Origin: Chlorobaculum limnaeum
Lineage (GTDB): Bacteria; Bacteroidota; Chlorobiia; Chlorobiales; Chlorobiaceae
Direction of reading: 5' to 3'
Length of the DNA stretch: 64,000 bases
Assembly (NCBI RefSeq): GCF_001747405.1
Contig: NZ_CP017305.1
Span: 948,001 to 1,012,000 of the forward strand
Shown here: one piece after another, positions 19,317-26,724 of the stretch
Position numbering within the stretch: position 1 is the first letter of the stretch
Layout of the letters: each line of letters begins with the position of its first letter
The notes under the pieces: generated by a model
Told to the model about the DNA's origin: nothing
Databases searched by the model: none
What the model saw: the letters and a program-made list of their open reading frames with translations, nothing else
Position numbers and translations under genes: made by a program

Positions 19317-19403
19317 GCGGCGAGAAATTTTCAGAGCTCTCTCGTCGTCAAATTCCCGGTTTTTCCATAGATTTGCGCAATCATATATCAACCCAAATCA
19401 GTT

Positions 19404-19604
19404 GTGGCCATGACGTTGATGGATCCGGCGAGCTGGATGTTCGTGCTTGTTGTCAGCATGGTGTGTTCAATCGCGTGCGCGATTGTCTCGATGAAGAAGG
19501 GGTATCGCGGCGCTCCGGTGTTCGCCTGGTTCGCGGCGGGATTTTTTCTCAGCGTGTTCGCCCTGATCGCCATCATTCTCGCCCCGCACCACCACGAGCC
19601 ATGA
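19404..19604 (+). CDS. small membrane protein, two predicted transmembrane helices
   Basis: 66 residues from GTG 19404, or 64 from ATG 19410. Two hydrophobic stretches, WMFVLVVSMVCSIACAIV and APVFAWFAAGFFLSVFALI, are separated by the positive loop SMKKGYRG; the tail HHHEP is His-rich. The pattern resembles small inner-membrane or phospholipase D N-terminal-like proteins, but I cannot name it. No Shine-Dalgarno sequence is seen. The consistent hydrophobicity argues for a real gene. Confidence 0.5.
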   Translation: MAMTLMDPASWMFVLVVSMVCSIACAIVSMKKGYRGAPVFAWFAAGFFLSVFALIAIILAPHHHEP

Positions 19605-19800
19605 GCGGGGCGGGAGACAGCGTTCATCACTGGAGATTCCGTTGCTATACAGATAAACGTGAGATTTGTGACTTTTGATCACATACGGCAGACGGCAACA
19701 CTTTACTGATTGGCGAGGTTGCATCTGAAGTTCATCGATGGAGGATGATCAGAGGATTGTTCCGGCTACTGAATCTCATGATTCCATCATGGCATGCAAT

Positions 19801-21375
19801 TCAATGTTCAAGCAGGCGTTGTACCAGATGAATCAATTCTTTGAAAGAGAAAGGCTTCTGGATGAAGTGAGATTTAGGTGGCAACTGCGCAATCTCATTG
19901 TTATAACCGGAAATAAAGACGATATCCATTGCTGAATACCGTTTCTTCAATTCATCGGCAAGTATTTTTCCGTTTAACCCAGGCATAATGATATCTGTTA
20001 TCAGCAGATCGATGACTTCAGGATACTCTGTAACTTTTTCGAGCGCCTGAGTGGAATTAGAGGCAACAAGAAGCTTGTGTTCATGCATGGAGAGCATTTC
20101 ATGAAGCAGATTACGGACATCGTCATCATCTTCAACCAGCAGGATGGTTTTGTTCCTTTTTGCATGATGCTGTGTATTTCGAATTGTATCTGAAGAGATT
20201 ATCTGACTCATTTCATGGAGAGGCAATATGATGCTTGCCGACGTTCCTTTTCCAACTTTGCTTTTTATTTCGATATTTCCATAATGCTGCTTTACAATGC
20301 CATAAATTGCAGAAAGACCAAGTCCTGATGCCATTCCGAAATTTTTCGTTGTAAAAAACGGCTCGAATATTTTTGGCATTATTTCTGGGTCGATGCCTGT
20401 TCCCGTATCGCTGACGATCAGTTGAGCGTATGAGTTTTCGGGTGTATTGAGTTGAGCGGTCTGTCTGTTTTCAGGTGTTACCGTTTTGATATCAATGGTC
20501 AGGGTGCCTCCGTCAGGCATTGCGTCCTGTGCGTTGAAAGCAAGGCCAAAGACAATCTGTCTGAGCTTGTTCATATCCATTTTTACACAGGGGGATGAAC
20601 CGTCATGCAATCTTATAATAACGATATTTTCTTTTATACTGCTTCGTAACAACGGTTCGATATCGACCATGGCTTGATTGAGGTCAATATATTTTAAATT
20701 CAAGTATTGTGAGCCTGTGTAATCGACCAGTTTATCAATCAGTCTGGCTGCTTTGTTTGCTGAATGACAGATCTCCTGACAATATTCGATTGACTCGTTG
20801 TTGTCTTGAAAGAGTTTTTCCAGAATTTCGGCATATCCCGAAATTGGCATCAATGTATTGTTTATTTCATGAGCAACACCACAGACAACGCGATTGATTG
20901 ATTCATATTTTTGGGTCTCATATAATTTTTTTTCCAGCTCTTTTCGGCGATGCTCCTTTTCAAGTCTTTTACTGATGTCGCGAGAAATGCCGACAATACC
21001 AGAGACTTCAGGGATTTCGTCGATAATAAAAGTTGTCATGACTTCGGTCATGACTGTTGAACCGTCTTTTCTGACCTGCTCGAACTCATCTACTCCAAAC
21101 CTGGCCGACAAATCACCAGATTGAAGGCTTGAGATTCGTTGCTTCACCAATGCCTGAGCTTTTATAGCAGATTCTGGAGTAAGGGCATCATAGAGGCTTT
21201 GTTGCTCAATTTCCTCCTGAGTGAATCCTCGCAGAAGGCGCACCGATGGCGAAGCGTAGGTATATCTGTTTTCCCTGAAATCATAGATCCACAATACGTC
21301 ACCGGCATTTTCAAGAATGAGTTTGAATAAAGAGGCTTTTTCAGAATATTTTTGGCGCTGGTATGGCAGTGTCAT
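19801..21375 (-). CDS. PAS hybrid sensor histidine kinase with receiver
   Basis: 524 residues, soluble. One PAS domain (residues 15-140, ending GISRDISKR), HisKA with His169 in VVCGVAHEINNTLMPI, HATPase with DTGTGIDPEIMPKIFEPFF and GMASGLGLSAIYGIVKQHYG, and a C-terminal receiver (LLVEDDDDVRN, LLITDIIMPGLNG, FIQKPFSFKEL). It is a shorter relative of the neighbouring 1052-residue kinase, which it resembles in the kinase and receiver parts. Base composition is more AT-rich than that kinase. No partner gene is adjacent. Confidence 0.91.
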   Translation of the reverse strand: MTLPYQRQKYSEKASLFKLILENAGDVLWIYDFRENRYTYASPSVRLLRGFTQEEIEQQSLYDALTPESAIKAQALVKQRISSLQSGDLSARFGVDEFEQVRKDGSTVMTEVMTTFIIDEIPEVSGIVGISRDISKRLEKEHRRKELEKKLYETQKYESINRVVCGVAHEINNTLMPISGYAEILEKLFQDNNESIEYCQEICHSANKAARLIDKLVDYTGSQYLNLKYIDLNQAMVDIEPLLRSSIKENIVIIRLHDGSSPCVKMDMNKLRQIVFGLAFNAQDAMPDGGTLTIDIKTVTPENRQTAQLNTPENSYAQLIVSDTGTGIDPEIMPKIFEPFFTTKNFGMASGLGLSAIYGIVKQHYGNIEIKSKVGKGTSASIILPLHEMSQIISSDTIRNTQHHAKRNKTILLVEDDDDVRNLLHEMLSMHEHKLLVASNSTQALEKVTEYPEVIDLLITDIIMPGLNGKILADELKKRYSAMDIVFISGYNNEIAQLPPKSHFIQKPFSFKELIHLVQRLLEH

Positions 21376-21773
21376 GACGCTGTATTTAGGGGTAACGGAG
21401 ATATCTGCAAGAGTGAGGTTTGTTGTTTATACAGAAGCTATTTTTCAAACAGCTCAAAAAAATCAGAGCGATCGGTTTTATTGTTCTTACATATCTCCAT
21501 AAACATGACTCATAAGGCTACAAGGCACACCAAAACATTCAAAGGGGGATTTTTGCCAGTCTCATCAATGCAAAGGCATTTGCGTTGCGCCTCAAACATT
21601 GGTGCTCGATCGTGACTGATCATCAAATACGGGTGCGTGCGCTATAAATAATATGTCGTTGACTTGATCGTCGTATAGCTGTTTTTTGTCGTGGTTCGGA
21701 TTAAAAAGGTATATAAAAAAGATATTGTATTCAGATGCTTTCTCTCTCTTCTGACGTTGAAAAAAGCTCTTAT
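21376..21773. other. gene-free spacer
   Basis: About 400 bp between the kinase start and the MITE. I see no conserved frame, RNA fold or terminator. It probably holds the promoter of the kinase at 19801-21375. Confidence 0.5.
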
Positions 21774-21915
21774 GGGCACCTCTTAAAACTTATTGTGCGC
21801 TCTGATTGCTGCGTTGGTCGGTGCTCGAAATCTTCATGTACTCTGTGTACACTCCAGTTTCTGCGCTCCGTCCGCCTTGCACTCGGATCGCTCATGACAC
21901 TTTTTAGAGATGCCC
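21774..21915. repeat. MITE-like element with terminal inverted repeats and 4-bp target duplication
   Basis: 142 bp bounded by GGGCACCTCTTAAAA and its near-complement TTTTTAGAGATGCCC. TTAT occurs on both sides (21770-21773 and 21916-21919), as expected for a 4-bp target duplication. There is no transposase inside. Related copies lie at 19177-19316, 25914-26051 and 26523-26657 (inverted), all sharing GAAATCCTCATGTAC- and GGTTTCTGCGCTCC-like cores. Confidence 0.85.
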
Positions 21916-22335
21916 TTATTCTCTTGATGTATTCAATGATTTTCGCCATTTCACCAGAATGCCAAGAGCAATCCCCAGTCCGATCAGGACGATGTTCGAT
22001 GACTCGGAAAGATCCACGCTGAAGAGGACGTTACTTTTTACTTTATCAGCAGCCTCGCAGATGTTGTTCTGCTGTTCGTTACTGACTGGCGTGAGCATGA
22101 TATTGCCGTTACTGCCATGCGAGAATTCGACGAATGTTTCATCGACTTTTGAAATATGATTTCTGGTCGCGCCTGTGTTACGATTCCCTGTCGTACCTGT
22201 ATAAGTAATCGTTTGCCATCCATCTCCATAGTTGACATCGATGCTGGCCACTTTCGCAAAAGCCTGACTGTTACTGGAAATCTCAAAAAAAACGAGAAGA
22301 AAGAGGATGTTTCTCAAAATGCAATATTTAATCAT
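21916..22335 (-). CDS. exported protein with C-terminal membrane anchor, unknown function
   Basis: 139 residues. The N-terminal signal is YCILRNILFLLVFFEI followed by SSNSQAFA. The mature part is polar and Asn/Thr-rich (TYTGTTGNRNTGATRNHIS). The C-terminus is a small tripartite sorting-like end: SSN, the hydrophobic IVLIGLGIALGILV, then KWRKSLN. This recalls PEP-CTERM-type anchors but lacks the PEP motif. I do not recognise the domain. Its stop codon TAA lies inside the target duplication of the MITE at 21774-21915, so the gene abuts that element. Upstream on the same strand are a winged-helix regulator and a bactofilin. Confidence 0.62.
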   Translation of the reverse strand: MIKYCILRNILFLLVFFEISSNSQAFAKVASIDVNYGDGWQTITYTGTTGNRNTGATRNHISKVDETFVEFSHGSNGNIMLTPVSNEQQNNICEAADKVKSNVLFSVDLSESSNIVLIGLGIALGILVKWRKSLNTSRE

Positions 22336-22420
22336 GATATAATTTTTTTTGTGGAAAAAAGAATATGCTTATGTGCTAAAGAGTACATTTTATTTTTGCA
22401 CGGATTACCCTTTTTCTATA

Positions 22421-22732
22421 TCATCGAGATGGCTGGAATTTATGTATGTGCGTGAAGTATTGATGAAATGCTGTTCGGCCTTTGCCGGTTATTCGGTAAA
22501 AGGATACTGGTTTGGGATTTATGAAATATTTTATACGTTCTACATACTTCGCTGCCTCAAGTTTTCTGAGATGATTGGCGAGATTTCCATCCGTAGTATT
22601 AACGCAGTCGCGAATATCTGCAAACGACGTTTCTGATTCGCTCAATAAGTAGGCGATCGCTGCAAACCTGATTCTTGAATTTAACAGATTGTCGATCAGC
22701 CGATGGTCGTATTCAATTTGTGCTACATACAT
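22421..22732 (-). CDS. small winged-helix transcriptional regulator
   Basis: 103 residues, almost all one winged-helix domain: RIRFAAIAYLLSESETSFA (helix 1-2), DIRDCVNTTDGNLANHLRK (recognition helix), then a wing AAKYVERIKYFINPKPVSF and RITGKGRTAFHQYF. It matches the MarR/ArsR-like single-domain regulators often annotated as winged helix DNA-binding. It probably acts as a dimer. Its target may be the exported gene 85 bp downstream on the same strand; that is inference. Confidence 0.82.
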   Translation of the reverse strand: MYVAQIEYDHRLIDNLLNSRIRFAAIAYLLSESETSFADIRDCVNTTDGNLANHLRKLEAAKYVERIKYFINPKPVSFYRITGKGRTAFHQYFTHIHKFQPSR

Positions 22733-22926
22733 GTTTGATATACATTTTCATGCTCTTTTTAACATAATAAAAGACGAATGCAAATTGCTGGTATTTTGCG
22801 GTTATGTTATTAAAAAGCACTCTTCTATTCAGGATGCCGTTCAGAAGTTATGTTATAATATTTTGCTTTGATATTGTTTGTCATCTGTATCGAGCCGGTT
22901 AGAAAATGGCAAGTATAAAGTTATTA

Positions 22927-23490
22927 TCAATTCGGTACAGTCAACCGTGCTTTATTGTTTAATTTTACCGGAGAAGATTCGTCAATTTGAGGCTCGTACA
23001 TGCTTATGTTGCCCGAAACCTGAGCTCCCGCATTGACATTTAAAATATTGATAACGAGGTCGCCATCAACGCTTCCGGTTGAGGAGACAAGACACTCGCC
23101 GGAAACTTCGGCGTTGCCCTTGAAAACTCCACTCACGATCAGGGCGTTTGCTTTGATGTTGCCTTCGATAAGACCGCCATCTTCGAGCATTATGTTGCCG
23201 AGAGCAACGATGTCTCCGACAACTTTTCCTTCGACTTTCAGATCGCCTTCAATCATGAGGGTCCCTTCTATAGCTGCACCTTTCGCAATCAGGTTCATGG
23301 TGTTTGTTGATGTGTTGATGTGATTTTTAGTCGATTTTTTATCTTCAAAGGATTTTATATAATTCTTGACTTTTACAAGATCAGAAGTTGGTTTTTGACC
23401 GTTTTCCTGCGGAATTGACGGGCGCGAATCGTTGTCTGCAACGACTTCCTTTTTTATGATGGAAAACAAATTGTTTCTCATAGTTTTCAA
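22927..23490 (-). CDS. bactofilin
   Basis: 187 residues. A 60-residue charged N-terminal tail is followed by a right-handed beta-helix of short turns: IAKGAAIEGTLMIEGDLKV, EGKVVGDIVALGNIMLEDG, then LIEGNIKANALIVSGVFKG. This is the DUF583 bactofilin fold, a nucleotide-free polymer-forming cytoskeletal protein. Such proteins organise cell shape, envelope enzymes or chromosome position. No membrane segment or partner peptidase is visible here. The gene stands 190 bp upstream of the winged-helix gene. Confidence 0.93.
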   Translation of the reverse strand: MKTMRNNLFSIIKKEVVADNDSRPSIPQENGQKPTSDLVKVKNYIKSFEDKKSTKNHINTSTNTMNLIAKGAAIEGTLMIEGDLKVEGKVVGDIVALGNIMLEDGGLIEGNIKANALIVSGVFKGNAEVSGECLVSSTGSVDGDLVINILNVNAGAQVSGNISMYEPQIDESSPVKLNNKARLTVPN

Positions 23491-24127
23491 AGGATGATGT
23501 TGTATTTATAATAAATAATGATTTACAAGGCTCTTGAATAACCGGTGAGAAAAGATTTTCCAGAGAATTTGAAAAAATTATTCGGGTTGCCCAGTATAAG
23601 CGTCAATAAATATTGTTGCAATATTGTTCTCATCAATGCAATGTATTCAGATGCCCGTGTGTCTGAGTTCCTTATTTTATGATTTTTTTACAAATTAGCT
23701 GTTCTGATTTCAGAAACCTTTATTTCTGAAAAAAAGAAACCTCTTTTTATTTTTTTCTATATATGTAAAAAGTCCTTTTCCTTTTTTTGCACATTTTATC
23801 ATTTGATCGACATGACTTTTTCCTGCTTATGCGACAGTATCTGATTTATTGATAATCCAGGATACTTTACGGCATTACTACGGCACAATATTCATCTGAC
23901 GTTTGATTTGAGTTAACGGGGTTTTGGTTGCAGGTTTTATGTTGTTACGCCCTTGAGATTGCCGTTCTGCTCTGAAAATTTCTCGCCCTGTACGTTATTT
24001 TTCTCTGTAAGTACTTGAGAGAATTTAAGAAAAATTATAATAAATGCAAGAAATATAAGGAATACTGACGGATTATTGTAGGAAAAATACTGTAAAATAC
24101 TATAAATCCACATCTATATATATTGCT
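23491..24127. other. AT-rich gene-free spacer left of the ISL3 element
   Basis: Strongly AT-rich, with no credible frame. It holds a 9-bp hairpin TTTCAGAAA/TTTCTGAAA near 23708-23731, and GCTCTGAAAATTTCTCGCC at about 23973-23991. The latter recurs inverted at 19319-19337 beside a MITE relic. The target copy AAAATATT of the insertion sequence ends the stretch. Confidence 0.5.
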
Positions 24128-24135
24128 AAAATATT

Positions 24136-25493
24136 GGCTCTTCGCAGAATTTAATGGGCTGGTAGTAAAAATGAGTGGCTTGGTGTAATTTATCCAAGAA
24201 CGCCAAAACACTAACCCCAACGTATGCCGAGCCTCATTACCCATTACCAGCAGTTATTAGGATTACCAGAAACATGGAAGGTGTCTGATGTCCGGCTGTC
24301 GACGTCCGGCCCCCGGATAGAAATCCATCTGGAGTATATCGGACCCAAAGTCGAATGCCCTGAATGCGGCAAGGCCGGACGAATTTATGACCTGGCGCCA
24401 GAACAACGGTGGCGGCATCTGGATACCATGGAGTACGAGACGCATCTGATAGCCAGGGTGCCTCGGTGTGAGTGCAAAGAGCACAGGATCAAGACAATTC
24501 AAGTTCCGTGGGCAACGCGCTATTCGCGCTACACCCTGAAGTTTGAAGCGCTTGCTGTCGAGTTGCTTCAGGAGTGTTCAAGCATTCAGTCGGCATCGAG
24601 GCTCTTGCGATTGAACTGGCATGCAACCAACGAGATCATGAACCGTGCAGTTAAGCGAGGCCTGAGCCGCCGGAATAAGGAGGCGATTGCTCATCTTGGT
24701 CTTGATGAAAAGAGCTTCCGGGCAGGCCATCAGTATGTGACGATCCTGAACGACCTGAAAGGTGGCCGGGTACTTGAGGTGGTCCAGAGCCGAACGACCG
24801 ATGGAGCAGAAGCGCTACTCCTCAGCTTTGAAGCATCGCAACGCCAGGGTGTGAAATCGATCTCGATGGATATGTGGAAACCCTTCGCGATTGCTGCCAA
24901 AAAGCATCTGCCGCAGGCCGATATTGTGCATGACCGTTTCCATATCAGCAAATATCTGAACGAGGCGGTCGACACGGTTCGTCGCCAAGAGTCCCGTCAA
25001 CTTCATCATGCAGGGGACAGGACTCTGATTGGCTCGAAATTCACCTGGCTGCGCAATCCGGAGAACATGACGGAAAGCCAGCGGACAAGCTTTGATCAAT
25101 TGATGGCCTGTGAGCTGAAAACCGGAAAAGCCTGGTCGATGAAGAACATGTTTCGGGAGTTCTGGCGGCTGGGTTGTCGAGAGAGTGCAAGCTTCTTTTT
25201 CGATTACTGGTCTGAACGCGTTGACCAGTTAGCGTTGAAACCCATGATCAAGGTCAAAGAGCTGCTGAAGCGGCATCTCGACAACATCCTGAACTATTTC
25301 GAGCACGAAATGACCAACGCAGTTTCCGAAGGTCTGAACAGCAAGATCCAGTTGTACAAAGCATCGGCCCGTGGGTTCCACAGCTTTCACAGCTACCGCA
25401 TAAGGATTTTGTTTTACTGTGGAAAGCTCAACATGGCTATTACCGGTTGACGTAATTGCTGACGAGCGTTACCATTAAATCTTACGAAGAACC
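24136..25493 (+). mobile_element. ISL3-family insertion sequence, complete
   Basis: 1358 bp. The left end GGCTCTTCGCAGAATTTAAT matches the complement of the right end, GGTTCTTCGTAAGATTTAAT, at 16 of 20 positions. The 8-bp sequence AAAATATT stands directly outside both ends (24128-24135 and 25494-25501), a perfect target duplication of the length typical for ISL3 elements. Both the ends and the single transposase gene look intact, so insertion is recent and the element may be active. Confidence 0.95.
24224..25450 (+). CDS. ISL3-family transposase
   Basis: 408 residues. An N-terminal zinc-finger region has the cysteine pairs CPECGKAG and RCECKEH, then a helix-turn-helix (SIQSASRLLRLNWHATNEI). 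The DDE nuclease core has LGLDEKSFRAGHQY, SMDMWKPFAIAAKKHLPQA, HDRFHISKYLNEAVD and the closing Glu in MTNAVSEGLNSKIQ. The frame is uninterrupted. It is the only gene of the insertion sequence. Confidence 0.95.
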   Translation: MPSLITHYQQLLGLPETWKVSDVRLSTSGPRIEIHLEYIGPKVECPECGKAGRIYDLAPEQRWRHLDTMEYETHLIARVPRCECKEHRIKTIQVPWATRYSRYTLKFEALAVELLQECSSIQSASRLLRLNWHATNEIMNRAVKRGLSRRNKEAIAHLGLDEKSFRAGHQYVTILNDLKGGRVLEVVQSRTTDGAEALLLSFEASQRQGVKSISMDMWKPFAIAAKKHLPQADIVHDRFHISKYLNEAVDTVRRQESRQLHHAGDRTLIGSKFTWLRNPENMTESQRTSFDQLMACELKTGKAWSMKNMFREFWRLGCRESASFFFDYWSERVDQLALKPMIKVKELLKRHLDNILNYFEHEMTNAVSEGLNSKIQLYKASARGFHSFHSYRIRILFYCGKLNMAITG

Positions 25494-25913
25494 AAAATAT
25501 TGATATTTACGCTATCATAAAGAGGGGCTAAAGGCAAAAGAGAAGAAAATATATAACCGCTAACTATATATTTATCAATCTTTTGGAGGTTCTTTTCAGG
25601 GGGAAATCCTGAATGGATTTGACGGCGATATACAGTTCATTCAATGCTGCCGAAGGATTGATGATTAACGTGGCGCGCTAACATATTTTAGTTCAGGAAC
25701 GAGGTCGCACGTGTGTGACGTCGGCATTCTTGTTTGAGAAGCTGAAATAAAGTGCGTTATGACTCTTCAATGCTGGCTGTTTTGCTTGTCATTCTTGGCT
25801 GGAGGGCGTCAGATCGGGTTGGAACAGGAATTCAAAGCCATGTAAGATATTTTAGAAATATTAGTTATTGTGATGTTTACTGCGTTGGGTATTTTCACGA
25901 TGCTTTGCCTGGA

Positions 25914-26051
25914 AGGTGCCTCTAAACATTTATTGCGCGTTTCGATTACCGTGCAACGCAGCAATCGAAATCCTCAGCCGCTCTGGTACGCTTCGGTTTC
26001 TGCGCTTTTTCCGCCATGCGCTCGGTTTCGTGTGACATTTTATAGACGTTC
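25914..26051. repeat. MITE-like repeat, same family as 21774-21915
   Basis: It begins with AGGTGCCTCTAAACATTTAT and ends with ATTTTATAGACGTTC. GAAATCCTC, TACGCTTCGGTTTCTGCGC and CCGCCATGCGCTCGG lie inside in the family order. Termini are partly decayed. Confidence 0.72.
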
Positions 26052-26155
26052 TTTTAAGCACCACATTTCAGGTTCAACCCGAGTCTTTTCTCTTCATTGA
26101 ACTGATTTTATTACTCCGGCAACAATAAATCGCCAAGAGATGCAGCAGAAGGCTC

Positions 26156-26244
26156 TGTCATTCTGAACGAATGGACGCGCAATGGAGAATCCATCTTATT
26201 GAAAAACAAAGAGTTTCAGATTCTTCACTTTGTTCGGAATGACA
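26156..26244. repeat. inverted-repeat element, TGTCATTCTGA type
   Basis: The ends are TGTCATTCTGAACGAA and TTGTTCGGAATGACA, near-complements. GAGAATCCATC and CAGATTCTTCACTTTG give a second nested pairing. It matches the element at 32650-32742. Confidence 0.75.
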
Positions 26245-26522
26245 AGCGGCAAGGCGTCCGGTGCTCGATGATGTTGATACTGTTGATGGTCAGAGTAATA
26301 GATAATGAAGTAATAAAATGCAAAAAGCGGTGCGTGAAAAACTTTTAAACATGATAGAAGTGATAGCATTCGCTACTCGTACATTTGTCTTTTCTGCGTT
26401 TTCCAGGAAAAAATGTAACTTTGGTTTCAAAACAGCTAATCCCCCGGCTGAATACGTCGTGGCTCTTTATTCCGGAAGTACATTTTCGAATGAACCGGAC
26501 AACGGTTTTCAGCGTCATGACG

Positions 26523-26657
26523 CCTCTGAAAAGTGTCATGAGCGCTTCGGAGTGCATGGCGGCTGGATCGCGCAAACCGGAGCGTACACGGCGTACATGA
26601 GGATTTCGACCACCACGCACCGCCCCCATCGGAGCGCGCAACCGGTTTTGAGAGCTG
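26523..26657 (-). repeat. MITE-like repeat, inverted copy
   Basis: Read on the minus strand it gives GGTCGAAATCCTCATGTACG, CCGTGTACGCTCCGGTTTG and GCCGCCATGCACTCCGAAG, then GCGCTCATGACACTTTTCAG. These match the copy at 21774 in the same order. Confidence 0.75.
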
Positions 26658-26724
26658 CTCGCAAGCACGAACACAGAATATTATCTCTATACTTTCTCCA
26701 AGGCGCACAATCCGATCTTTCCCG

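Larger units (their letters stand above)
25502..26724. other. gene-free stretch with three dispersed repeats
   Basis: 1.2 kb between the ISL3 element and the 7-PAS kinase gene. The only structure I see is the repeat elements at 25914, 26156 and 26523, listed separately. Open frames over 60 codons here run through these repeats and are not conserved proteins. The kinase promoter should lie near the right end. Confidence 0.6.

Noticed and set aside
21916-22335. PEP-CTERM/exosortase substrate
   Set aside because: The C-terminus has a hydrophobic helix and basic end but no PEP motif, and no exosortase gene is near.
25870-26100. 76-codon plus frame in the gap after the ISL3 element
   Set aside because: It lies in a MITE-like repeat and resembles other frames only because those are copies of the same repeat.
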